From Neoechinorhynchus agilis (lineage: Eukaryota; Acanthocephala): a stretch of DNA of 64,000 nucleotides. The notes under the pieces were generated by a model that did no database searches, was not told where the DNA came from, and saw only the letters and a list, made by a program, of their open reading frames with translations. Shown here one piece after another: positions 32,586 to 42,286 of this stretch. The stretch's first letter is position 1. Each line of letters starts with the position of its first letter. Position numbers and translations under genes: made by a program. The stretch lies in the NCBI GenBank assembly GCA_051530055.1, contig CM121341.1:14880001-14944000 (forward strand). The letters are read 5' to 3'.

Positions 32586-32710
32586 TATCCAATAAAATCT
32601 TAATTTCATTTATCTCTCCTATCAACAAATAACAATGAATTATCTTTTCAATCTTAAATATGTGTTCTTTGGTGATTATAAAAATAGATACCGTTTTATT
32701 GATCTCAATA

Positions 32711-32733
32711 TTTCGTCCGTTCGACTTCTTCAG
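32711..32733 (-). ncRNA. Hammerhead-like RNA core, copy 3
   Basis: Minus strand: CTGAAGAA, short stem GTC/GAC around GAACG, GAAA. It has the shortest stem II of the set. Confidence 0.3.
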
Positions 32734-32771
32734 GTTGCTTGTAAGTCTTTAAATATGGGCTCACAAGCAAC

Positions 32772-32802
32772 CTGAAGAAGTCCGGTGAGACGGCGGCCGA
32801 AA
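32772..32802 (+). ncRNA. Hammerhead-like RNA core, copy 4
   Basis: CTGAAGAA, then GTCCG and CGGCC with one T-C mismatch in the stem, then GAAA. It is probably decayed. Confidence 0.3.
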
Positions 32803-32852
32803 TATTGAGAACAATAAAACAGTCTCTATTTTTATAATCACTAAAGAACATA

Positions 32853-33503
32853 TATATAAATGAACAACTTCTTTACGACATTATTAAATAGTGTGTCAAT
32901 CAATTTTCATGTTCAATCAGCAACTTCGTTTCTTTGATTGAGAATGCTCGCAATTTACACAGATCTACTTAACCCTTGGGTGAATTATGTTCTCAAGACA
33001 GTTTTCAATGCCGACGAAACTTGCAGACCATTCGCACTCTTCATTTCTATGTGGAATAACGTCATACGAGATGTTCTGAGTGTTCAGAAGCGTACATATA
33101 AAAATTCAATAACGGTGTTCCTTGTTTTTTGTATACATTTTGATTGCGGGTCTGCAGAATGTGCCAAGTACGGATTTTGACCCACGATAGGTGAGTTCTG
33201 TAGTAGGATTTGCGGACCTATTTTGTGTTATTTCACTACGTGCAAAATTATGTTCCGAGATTTTTTTAATGGTGTTCATCCAACATGAACTTTTGAATCA
33301 TGTTTAATTTGCAATCTGCAGGAAACACGGACAAATAAGAGATGTAATAAAGTGGAAAGTCAATCTTTAATCGATTTATTGGTTGTTTCGCGTTCGTCTT
33401 TTATTATTTCAAAATATTAATACGAATGTGAGTGAATCCTTATAGCCGTGCTTTATATTTTTACTTATTCGTCGCCAAATGAATCGTAATTGGTAAGCTT
33501 CAG
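32853..33503. other. No gene seen
   Basis: 5' flank of the FAPP-like gene. An 80-codon open frame at 32938-33180 has no recognisable feature. Confidence 0.4.
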
Positions 33504-34297
33504 ATGGAAATCGTCCACGAGGGAAGTATGAGTAAGTGGACAAACTATCTCAAGGGTCTTTATCTTCATCTTAAAAACCTGAATAACTTAGATGATCGAT
33601 AGGTTGGAAGTTGAGATATTTCATTCTCGATCAAGATGGCGTTCTGTCTTATTTTTTGAGCGAAAAGGAAGTATCAGCAGGTTGTCGGGGTTGCGTTAAA
33701 ATCGTTGCATGTAATATAATAGGTAAAGGCAAACTTTATCTTTATAATCGTTTATTATTTATATATCGATTAGTTAGTCATAGAGATGAGTTGAGATTTG
33801 ACTTGTCGATTCCAGGAGGACCGCAGCTATGCCTTACATGTTGCCGATTGTTTTTGCTGGAGGGGAGTTTGGAAGCAGACTCAATTGCCGACCAATAGAA
33901 CTCCGAATTTAGCCGAGAGGCACGTTTGGCTCCAACTCATTGGCCAGTTTAAAACAGGAGCGATGTTTTCAGACCTTGGTTCAGGATCATGTCTTCCGAT
34001 AATTCGATCGCGTTCAGTCGATCTCAAACACGCGGTTCGACTTAAAAGGGTCGAATTGGGAGTCTACAAGGAAAATCTCTGTGCACAGATCAAGGAAATC
34101 GAAGATGCCATGATTAATCGCGAACTTATCGACGAATCGGTATTTGATTCATATGATGTTTTGAAGTTTACACTTGTTTGGAATTTTAGATGCTCGGGGA
34201 AGCCATAAAGCGGATTCAGGTCTTGTGCACTGCGTTTGCACAAACACTGGAGGAATGTTTGGAACAGTTGGACTCTTTCAAAACGCCAAATGATTAA
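33504..34297 (+). CDS. FAPP-type PH-domain protein (PLEKHA3/PLEKHA8 N-terminal type)
   Basis: FAPP proteins bind PI4P and ARF1 at the trans-Golgi through their PH domain. Five exons: 33504-33555, 33603-33722, 33774-33849, 33913-34139 and 34190-34297, with introns of 47, 51, 63 and 50 bp, giving about 193 residues. The PH domain aligns end to end: KWTNYLKGWKLRYFILDQDG, VLSYFLSEKEV, GCVKIVACNI, RDELRFDLSIPG, YALHVADSERHVWLQLIGQFKTG. The tail (TFAQTLEECLEQ) matches the FAPP helix TLEEC. It is short, like FAPP1, with no glycolipid-transfer domain. Exon 3 carries one surplus base near 33812-33823 (CCAGGAGGACC): the frame before it (DLSIPG) and after it (YALHVAD) each match the family, so this is either an assembly error or a recent frameshift. 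Confidence 0.85.
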
Positions 34298-34616
34298 AGT
34301 TGATGAATGTGTTTAGTTCGATAAAAAAATTCTTAAAAGAAGCTGATTATGACGCTGTGAAATTTTTTTCACTCTAGGGACCGATTTAATTTCTCGGTTT
34401 AAAAGATTCAATGCAAAGACTGTATAGACAAAATAAGTTTTCAGTGACTCATGGTACTTCTTTGCTCGTAAAAGTACAAAATGCTATGTATCCTTACGCT
34501 TTCTATCGATCAACAAATCTATGGAAAAATGTGCAATTTTCCGTGTCGCGGGCTACCCTTGAATAATTCAGTCGAAAACTTGATTTTTGTATGTGTAAAC
34601 TTGAACATTGGCACGA
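34298..34616. other. No gene seen
   Basis: Intergenic between the 3' ends of two convergent genes. AT-rich, nothing recognised. Confidence 0.4.
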
Positions 34617-34893
34617 TCACCTTCGTCTATCCCTCTCAACCATTGCAATAAGTTCTTTACATTTGTCCACAACTCCCCTGCGAACAAGTAATTGCATTCG
34701 TTTTTCCAAATAAATTTTTCTCCTTGCTTCATCGTCGTCATCGATCTTCTCAGACCTAAGCCAATTAGAACTATCCAAACATACATCGGAATTCTGACTA
34801 TTTTTCATTATCTAGAAGCGAGAAGCAAGAATTAAACAGCAACGACCAACCCTCACTCACGAGAATGCCTTCTTTATAAGTTCGTACAGTCAT
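34617..34893 (-). CDS. Small charged protein, 75 residues (putative)
   Basis: Minus strand, exon 1 34893-34861 (MTVRTYKEGIL) and exon 2 34811-34617, with a 49-bp intron whose donor GTGAGTGAG and acceptor TTCTAG fit the other genes here. The second half is a likely amphipathic helix (DDDDEARRKIYLEKRMQLL, RRGVVDKCKELIAMVERD). No family was recognised; small export and complex subunits such as ENY2 were considered and do not match well. Support is the in-frame ATG, the intron of typical size and protein-like composition. Confidence 0.45.
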
Positions 34894-36114
34894 TTAGTAT
34901 TTCTGAATGTTCGAAACCACAATGAAACTTAAAATCAGTGTGTGTTCAAAAAATAATGAAAAAAAAATTGTGTTGCATAAAAGAACAATGGAAACCACAA
35001 GAAAGACAACGTCAATGAATGATGAGTTTTTGCTCACTCAGTCTACATGCCGATCAAACCCAATAATAAACTTATACCTTTAGCTAAAACGAACGAAATT
35101 CGGAAATCACCATCAGAAACTAATTGTTTACTAGTGTTCTTGATGAATTCTAGGAAGAAATCTGAAAAGCAGACCGGTTTAAAATGAGACTGAGGGTTAC
35201 TTTTATGAAGCTCTAATTGAAACTCAATTGGTTTGAGCACAATTTTTTAAAATTTAGCCAACGCACTTGTTTTTAGCACAAATATAACATTTAGTTATAG
35301 ATTGCCAATACGAGCAACATCGATGAATAGTAAATGACGTTCGGCTGTCAAAGTGTTGACGAGCGTAAATAAAAAAGAATTAATAAACCATTTTGGTTTG
35401 GAAGAGCCGGTGACGAATTAAGTTGAAAATACAAGGGAAACACTTGAACTAAGTCAATTTTATTTATAAAGGAAAGATCAACCAACGGATAGTCGATCGG
35501 AATTTTTGCTTTTATATCTACAAATCCAAGTGTATTTTAATCAGAATAAGGACAAAGTTTAAAACTTATTATTTAAATTGGAATCAAAGACTTAAAACGT
35601 ACAGATAATCTATCTTCCGACTAACGTAAACTTGGGGATTCTCATAGAGAGTCAGCTAAAGTACTCAAAATATTAGAGGTTTCATTATCATACGTCGCAA
35701 AAGCGTATATTTTAAACAAACTCACCGAAAGATTTAAAAATGGGGTTTAAAGAATTTAGTTATTGTAAGAAGTCGAGTTTAGTTTCAGCCAAGTAGAATC
35801 GCGTTGGTTACAGCATTCTAGTCATCAAAAGACGAGATTTGATGTGGCACGAAAAGACAATTTCGATCGACGAAGCAAGTTACTTAGGCGGAAATAAGGA
35901 AAATGAAGGAAAAGAAGAATGTCGCTACATCCTTGGAAACCGAAGGCTTCTATGAATAAACCTCCTGCAGTTTTAACAACAATCGATCGCCATATTCCCC
36001 GTTCGAGGTGTTTTGACGTGCACATGAGCTTACGAAACGTAAGTCCCTAAGACTAAGGATAGGAAAGAATGGGATATTGAATTGATTCACGTCAAATTGT
36101 TTTGTGTGTAGAAC
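34894..36114. other. No gene seen
   Basis: AT-rich intergenic sequence, upstream of the small minus-strand gene. Short frames at 35043 and 35825 (minus) show no feature. Confidence 0.4.
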
Positions 36115-36142
36115 CTGAAGAAGTCCGACGAGACGGACGAAA
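36115..36142 (+). ncRNA. Hammerhead-like RNA core, copy 5
   Basis: CTGAAGAA (36115-36122), stem II GTCCG/CGGAC (36123-36127 and 36134-36138) with loop ACGAGA, GAAA (36139-36142). A clean five-base-pair stem. Confidence 0.4.
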
Positions 36143-36230
36143 TATTGAGAACAATAAATAAAATATCTATTCTTGTCATCACCAAAAAGTACATATACAG
36201 ATGAACAACTTCTTCACAAATTGTTTTGTG
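36115..36230 (+). repeat. Solo copy of the hairpin repeat family
   Basis: 36115-36230 matches the right arm and right flank of the 32.66-32.85 kb element (GAAATATTGAGAACAATAAA, TGAACAACTTCTTCAC), without an inverted partner. It shows that the repeat unit is longer than the arms and can stand alone. Confidence 0.75.
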
Positions 36231-36341
36231 GAAAAAATGATGGAGTTATTAGTTTGGGTTTTGCGATCGTGAGCTCGGTTAGTGATTTCGACGTTGAAAT
36301 CGTTCAAAACGTTTCGATCGAGTCATTTTGAAAGTACGGTG

Positions 36342-37108
36342 CAAACGAATTCCTTAGATTGTGTTATCGAAAAAATATCTTCATGTAGATCGGTTTTCGT
36401 GCCAAAAGGTGTCTAATTCAACCATTTGATCGAATGTCTATAATTCATAGTAAAATGGAGTTTTAGAGGTCCTCGTTTTACTATTATGCAAAAAATTGAC
36501 ATTCTTTATTTTAGCACTTAATGCGATTGAAACGAAATCTTTTTTATCTAGGACCGATATTTCGGAAAATTACTAATTTTTCAGTGTCCTTCCAAACACA
36601 CAATCTAGAAAGTTCGTAGTTAGCTCTTTCGTGGTGCTTTGTCCTTGTTAGGATCCGGCGTAATGTTGGAGCGCTCCTATAAACCAATTCAATCTTTAAT
36701 ACCGTCTCTGTTAGGGGCCCTATGATGTCGCTCATGAATTTTTCGCTGCCGAATCAGATCAGGAGGATCGGCAATTAATCACTATTCTTTTCCTCCTTCA
36801 TTGAACGTCCCCGAATCGATTTTGCTCGACGTTTAAGCTTAGGAGACGGCCAACGTGAGACGTGTTATTGTGCTTATCAATGAGACCAGGTAGTCTCCTC
36901 GTTAACTTTAAAGATTTCGTTTTAATCGCATAAAGTGCTAAAATATAGACGTCAATTTTTTCAACAATAGTAAAACGACGACTTCTAGAAATCCATTTTA
37001 CTATGAATTATAGTCATTCGATCAAATCGTTGAATTAGACACATTTTAGCACGAAAAAGGATCCACATGAAGATATTTTTCGATAACGCCATCTAAGGAA
37101 TTCGTTTT
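36342..37108. repeat. Inverted repeat with arms of about 198 bp and a 371-bp spacer
   Basis: Left arm 36342-36540 and right arm 36912-37108 are about 80% complementary. Shared landmarks are CGAATTCCTTAGAT / ATCTAAGGAATTCG, TATCTTCATGTAGATC / ATCCACATGAAGATA and GATTGAAACGAAATC / GATTTCGTTTTAATC. The spacer holds no convincing ORF. It is an old non-autonomous DNA element or a duplicated inverted segment. Confidence 0.75.
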
Positions 37109-37130
37109 TATTGTTCAAAAAAACAGGTTT

Positions 37131-37317
37131 AAAGTTCTCCGTTAACTATTTTGCTAAAACCAAAGTAGGAAATTCGCGGTTCTCCCAAGACGATTAGGAC
37201 TCGTTCAAAATGAAAAGAATTTTAAAATTCTCCATTTACTATTCGTCAAACCCAAAGTGAGGAAATCGATATGCTGTTAAGACAATGAGGGCTCGTTAAA
37301 AACGAAAAGGATCATAA
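37131..37317. repeat. Tandem duplication, unit about 93 bp
   Basis: Two adjacent units share TTCTCC-x-TTACTATT-like starts, AAACCCAAAGT-like middles and GGRCTCGTTMAAAA ends. A partial third lies just before, in the end of the inverted repeat. Confidence 0.6.
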
Positions 37318-38200
37318 AAGAATGTTGTAAACAGAAATTCAAGTTCAATAAAATCAAAGTAAAGCGTCATCTAAAAAATTAAGTTTTCTAAAGTTACCAC
37401 GATCAAACGTTGATCTTTAGGTTTTAAACACGCCTTTCCGGAGGTCCAATCTATGACATTTTGAAAGACCTGATTAGAATGAAGTGGTTCTCAAAATCGA
37501 GACTAAAATTAGTGGAATATATTCGGTAGTGATGTTTGGTGGATTTAATCCAATTAGAGACATGATATTTTCATCTCACTGTATTTTCAATACGATGATT
37601 ATTAACTTTCTTAAACGATCGGCCGAACATGGTTGAAGAAAAGGCTTTGATACTTTGGACTAAACTGAACTGCAGTGACGGTTAGTGTTCATTCAATGAA
37701 TGTCGAGCAATGTTAGCTACGGTTTTTTTGTTGAGACTAAGTTCTCCATTCAGGTGTCATATTAAGAACGATACGGATCTCAAAACAAGAGTCAGTGAAA
37801 AGAATTTTTAGAAACCGTTCAGCATGATCTCACGCTCCCAAAGATATGTTTACCTCAATTTTCACTTTCCTTAAAGCAATTTCCGCTGGGCTTTGCTTAG
37901 AATTTGGCATCATCCTAATAGGTTACACATCTATTTCTCGAATACCGACCGGATGATAGCATTATCCATGAAAACGGTATCTTTGGTTACAAGATGAAGT
38001 TGCTATTTAAGCTCTCTTGTTTACAAATAGTCTAAAATTTCAAAATCTTACGTTCTTAATTTGCTGGTTCAGCATTGTTTTTTCCTGTCACAAAAGTATG
38101 CTTTTGATGGTTTAAAATATTTGAAGTCAAAAAGTAACTATAAGTTTTAGTAGATATAAGTGATTCTATAATATTAATTTGTATCACGCGATTTCGATCA
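37318..38200. other. No gene seen
   Basis: AT-rich 3' flank of the secreted-protein gene. Nothing recognised. Confidence 0.4.
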
Positions 38201-38685
38201 CTACATGCTTTCATCGACGCTGTCCTTCATCCAATTCCTGTCTTGCAAGCAAACTTTCACATTGAACGTCCGCTCTGGGTTACTTGGATCGAGGTTTTGC
38301 ATTGAGAAGCCGTTAAACATCATGTTAAGGTCATAATTCATTCCAAAGTACATGAGATCCTTGCACTTGAAAAGCAAACTTCTGCGCCTTGTAAATATTT
38401 CGCAATTATCCAGTGAAGATACTTGGGCAAGCATTTCAAAGAAGTTCCGAATTCTATGCATTTTCATATGTTCCATTTCATAATCTTCTATAGCGCCCTC
38501 AGGCATGTCATCCATCATCACTATATGGATATCCAAAGTTACTAAAGGAAATCATACTTACTGTTTATTGATCTGAATGCACGAAACGGCGTCAACATCT
38601 CCTCACTTAACGAACTCGATCCAATGGAATTCGACATCGATCCTGAGAAGAGAAAAGTAGCTGCAACAAGTAACCAGAAATTCAT
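38201..38685 (-). CDS. Small secreted protein, 147 residues, no known family
   Basis: Minus strand, exon 1 38685-38562 and exon 2 38520-38201, with a 41-bp intron (donor GTAAGT, acceptor ATATAG). The protein starts with a clear signal peptide, MNFWLLVAATFLFSGSMS. The mature part is helical and Met-rich (MMMDDMPEGAIEDYEMEHMK), then DNCEIFTRRRSLLFKCKDLM, NYDLNMMFNGFSMQ and VCLQDRNWMKD. It has three cysteines, an odd number. A nearer acceptor (TTTAG, intron of 20 bp) would put a stop in frame, which supports the longer intron. I do not recognise it. A lineage-specific secreted factor is the simplest reading. Confidence 0.65.
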
Positions 38686-41600
38686 TGCTGTCAGATATCG
38701 AAAGTTGAATAACTAACTTTCGACTTATATATGTGCTCATGTCGCATTTAAGGTGCACAAATATTTGCTTGCTCAACAGGAGTCCACCCTTTTGTGTTAT
38801 AATACTTATCGACGTGAATCACTCACTTTAAAAGACCTTCTTTGAGCAAAAAACCGCGGGACGTATTGCAAATTCACGACTCTTTTGTTCATTTTTATAT
38901 ACTTTTTTGAACCATAAGACACTATTTAATTTCACTCTCAAACACAATCCTAGTGAGCGAAAACGTAAAACTACTTTGTGCATCAAAATTAAGTTGAAAA
39001 GAAAACTTTATAAGAAAATATTGGGAATTAAAAAAGTATATCAGACGAATATAAGAAAATATCGTGAGTGTACTTGCAAACATTTAGATCATTAACCGAG
39101 TATTTGTCACCAGGCTCAGCGTAACATTGGATGAACTTTTTTTAAATCTTACTTATACTTTAACCGACGCTTTTATAAAAAGAAAATGAGCGTCTTTTTA
39201 CATAATTATGCGCCCAAAAATAAGTTAAAATTTTCTTTCATTTAGCGTGCACCAAGTTTTATTTCATCTCAAAAGATAGAGGAAATTATTACTGGCAATG
39301 TTTGCGAACATTTCTCTTGTCGAATTCAAAACACGAATTAAACCACACAAGTATCATTCCGTAACTAAAACTTGAATGTTCAATCATTAAAAATATTATT
39401 TGATTTTTGCTTTGTAGTGAACGTTTTAATGTTAATGGAATCCGAGTGTTCAAATTGTTCCGTCAAATGTTTTTTGAAAGAAGGCTACATAAATTTTAGA
39501 ATGAAGATACCACGAATTTAGTAAATGTGGCAGAGGAGCTCGGTTGCGACTAACCATTTAAAATATGATGTTTATTACGTTTACGTAAAATTGATCAAGG
39601 ATGAATGCAGATTAAGGTTAAGATATGTAGAGGTTTTCAATAGTACTTGGGTTCATCATTGTTAGTACGTGGTCAATCTAAAAAGATAATAAAAAAAATT
39701 AGCTTTAAAACTTCAAGTCGTTATATTGAGATCCGCTAAAATTGGTGGAACCTTGAACACCAATAATTCCATGCTCCACTTAAAGTGATAATAGCAAATA
39801 TTGAAAAATAAAACAATGGAAAATTTCTAAAAGTTGACATATTTAAGCTTAAAGGAGCGTTAGCAAAAGGGCTAACAATAAAATTTCGGCCACTAAATTC
39901 TTTAAACTTCTCGTCTTAAAAAATACTCGCTTTAATAAGTTTCACGCTAGAACAGACATCAGTTCCTTTGCCGCAGAAATCACTGTTTCATTAACGCTAG
40001 ATCAGAACTCAATCAAGTTCGCAAATTCATCAAAATTTTCTTTTAGCACGTGAAGGATAATTTTGTCATTAGACCTTCAAAACTATTAGGCAAATCTTAA
40101 TCTCCATAACCGGGATTACAGCGAAAGGGAAAATCATGAGAGTCTTATGAGATATCTGCTTTTAATTTTCATTTGATTCGACTCCAAGTGCGTTTCAAAA
40201 AAAGAGATTGTAGTACCGTGCTCGGCATTCTTAAAGCAGCATCAAGCGAAATGAAATTACAGAGGAAATGAAATGACGCTTCGATTTAAAATGTAGTATA
40301 CTTTTAAGCCTTTGATAATATTCAAATAAAAAGTTTTGTGTTTCTAAAAGTAAAATTTACCTTCATAGAACATAAAATCGCGTTTAAAATTTGAACTTTT
40401 TAGGCGTTCTACAATTTTCAAAAAAAATTTGCATTTTATTATCTCATTGAAATTTTTATTTATTATTTCAACACATTAAAAATATATAAAAGTTCCGATG
40501 GGAATGACGGATAATCTTTATCCTAGAGATTCTTAAAAATCAAACAATTTCCTCTGCATTTCTTTCACTGTAAATTGATTGAAAGTTCTATAAAACGGAG
40601 AGTGATCCCACAATTTTATTTCTCAGATGCAAGAAAGCAGTGCGTTTCCAACATTTGCATTCAATTATAAAGCCTGTTTGCTTCAGTCTTCGATCTCATC
40701 TACTACCACAAGTCTGCGATTAGTCTTTTTTAAATGTTCAATTATTCACTAGTCTAAATGAGATGTAAACGTTTCGAGCAGCGATGATATCTATCCCCGG
40801 GCTCTTTATAAGCGGTTTGCTTTAATGGCAAGCGTTCTTAAAAACAAAACGCGCTTTCATCACAGCGTCGTTTCAACGATTTAAAAGAGTAAGTCATATT
40901 TTCGGACTGATAAGAAAAACGACTTTTGTCAAAACCTTACCAATTAATAAAAAAATGAAGTATAAAAGGAAATTCTGTACAAATGGGCAAAATTTATGTT
41001 TAACGCCGTAAGTAAAACCTTGAGTTTCGAATATTTTTACTGTTCTTCAAAAAAGAAAAAAATTCTGTACTAATTCGTAAAGGCCGTAAACACAACGTTG
41101 ATTTTCGAAAAAATACTGTCCTTCAAATAAATCAAAGATGTTTTAACTGACGGCCTCAGGAATAAGTATTGATAAAATAGAAATCCGAGTTAAAACGAGT
41201 AGAGATTGTGTATATTTTTTACTTTATATTCAATTATAGTTATACGAAAATGAAAAGATCTTATAAAGGATTAGTTAATCTCGGAGCAGAAATCATTCAC
41301 ACCCCCGCTCTGGATCACTTATCTGATGTTATGGTGTAACGTTCGAAAGGACGGACTAAAAAAGACTTGGTTAATTTCCCTGTTTTCTTGTTCATGCTTC
41401 ATCTTTGTTTGTACGTAGACTCAAGGCCAAATTTGGTTCGTGTGATATCTCTCTGCGATTGTGTGTTTACATGAAAGAGAGACAAGATTGTTAGACGAAT
41501 CATAAAGAGGGATTTTTTGTTTTGTTTCACTGAGTAGATTAACTGGACGACTATTTCGCAAACGGTTCCGTATGCCAAGTGTCAGGCTGTCTTTTTTTCG

Positions 41601-42286
41601 TTTTGTAGAGTATGCGTGTGAATGAACTGCTCTGGGAGCAGCAAACGGCACCGAGAGCGAGGGAACCACATTTTCGAGATATGAAAGCGCATATGCGGGG
41701 CGGCGTAACGAAATGTGGAGCGCTTGAGTTGACGCGCGTGCGTTTTCTAGTCACCGTGAGAACGGGATAAACGAGAAATTTCGTGCTCATTTATCATGCA
41801 TCCCGTTCAGTATGATCGACAGGAATAATCTGGGTTTCCGAAAGGGTTTGTATGTGTGTGTGTGTGGCTGAACATACACGCACCGAGGAGGATTCATGGA
41901 TGACACACACACTCGTCTTGCATAGACTTTGAGGGAAAGGGAGATGATGAACACTCATCACACCCACTCATTCTCAACCCCGCACACACACGAAGGGATG
42001 CAGAAAAACTTTTAGAAGAGAGTGGAAGTAAATTCTCTAAATTCACACAAGCATCCTTACAAAACAGCAAACCAGACTCCGTTCCTTCCGGCCGAGCTAA
42101 TTTTACAAAGAAACGACAACAAGGTAATCGTTCATTAAAACCAAAGAACCCTTCACCGCCACACCCATCGTTAAACTTCCAAAAGGGAAAATTAGTTGCG
42201 TGCCATCGACTCTATAACATCCTCGCTTGTTTAGCAGATCAGCAAAAACATTGAACGAAACTCAGACTAAAAAAGGAATAAATATT
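38686..42286. other. Gene-free 3.6 kb, ending in the Smaug 5' flank
   Basis: 38.7-41.3 kb is AT-rich with no supported gene or matched repeat. From about 41.4 kb composition shifts toward GC, with short TG and CA runs (41850-41930), and this probably includes promoter and 5' UTR of the Smaug gene. Open frames there (41421-41790, minus) lack features. A possible acceptor CTTGTTTAG at 42226-42234 precedes the first in-frame ATG. Confidence 0.4.

Larger units (their letters stand above)
32432..32634. repeat. Perfect inverted repeat, 87-bp arms
   Basis: 32432-32518 and 32548-32634 are exact reverse complements over all 87 positions, around a 29-base spacer (AGTTTTTAAATATTCGAG inside). Each arm carries one hammerhead-like core. 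Perfect arms imply a young duplication or strong gene conversion. It could be a hairpin MITE or an inverted pair of a Penelope-type repeat. Confidence 0.92.
32659..32852. repeat. Second inverted repeat of the same family, imperfect
   Basis: Arms 32659-32742 and 32763-32852 are about 85% complementary, with the same plan as the neighbour 25 bases to the left. The spacer again holds GTAAGTCTTTAAATAT. The right arm runs on past the hairpin into TGAACAACTTCTTTAC, which is also shared with the solo copy at 36.1 kb. Confidence 0.8.
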
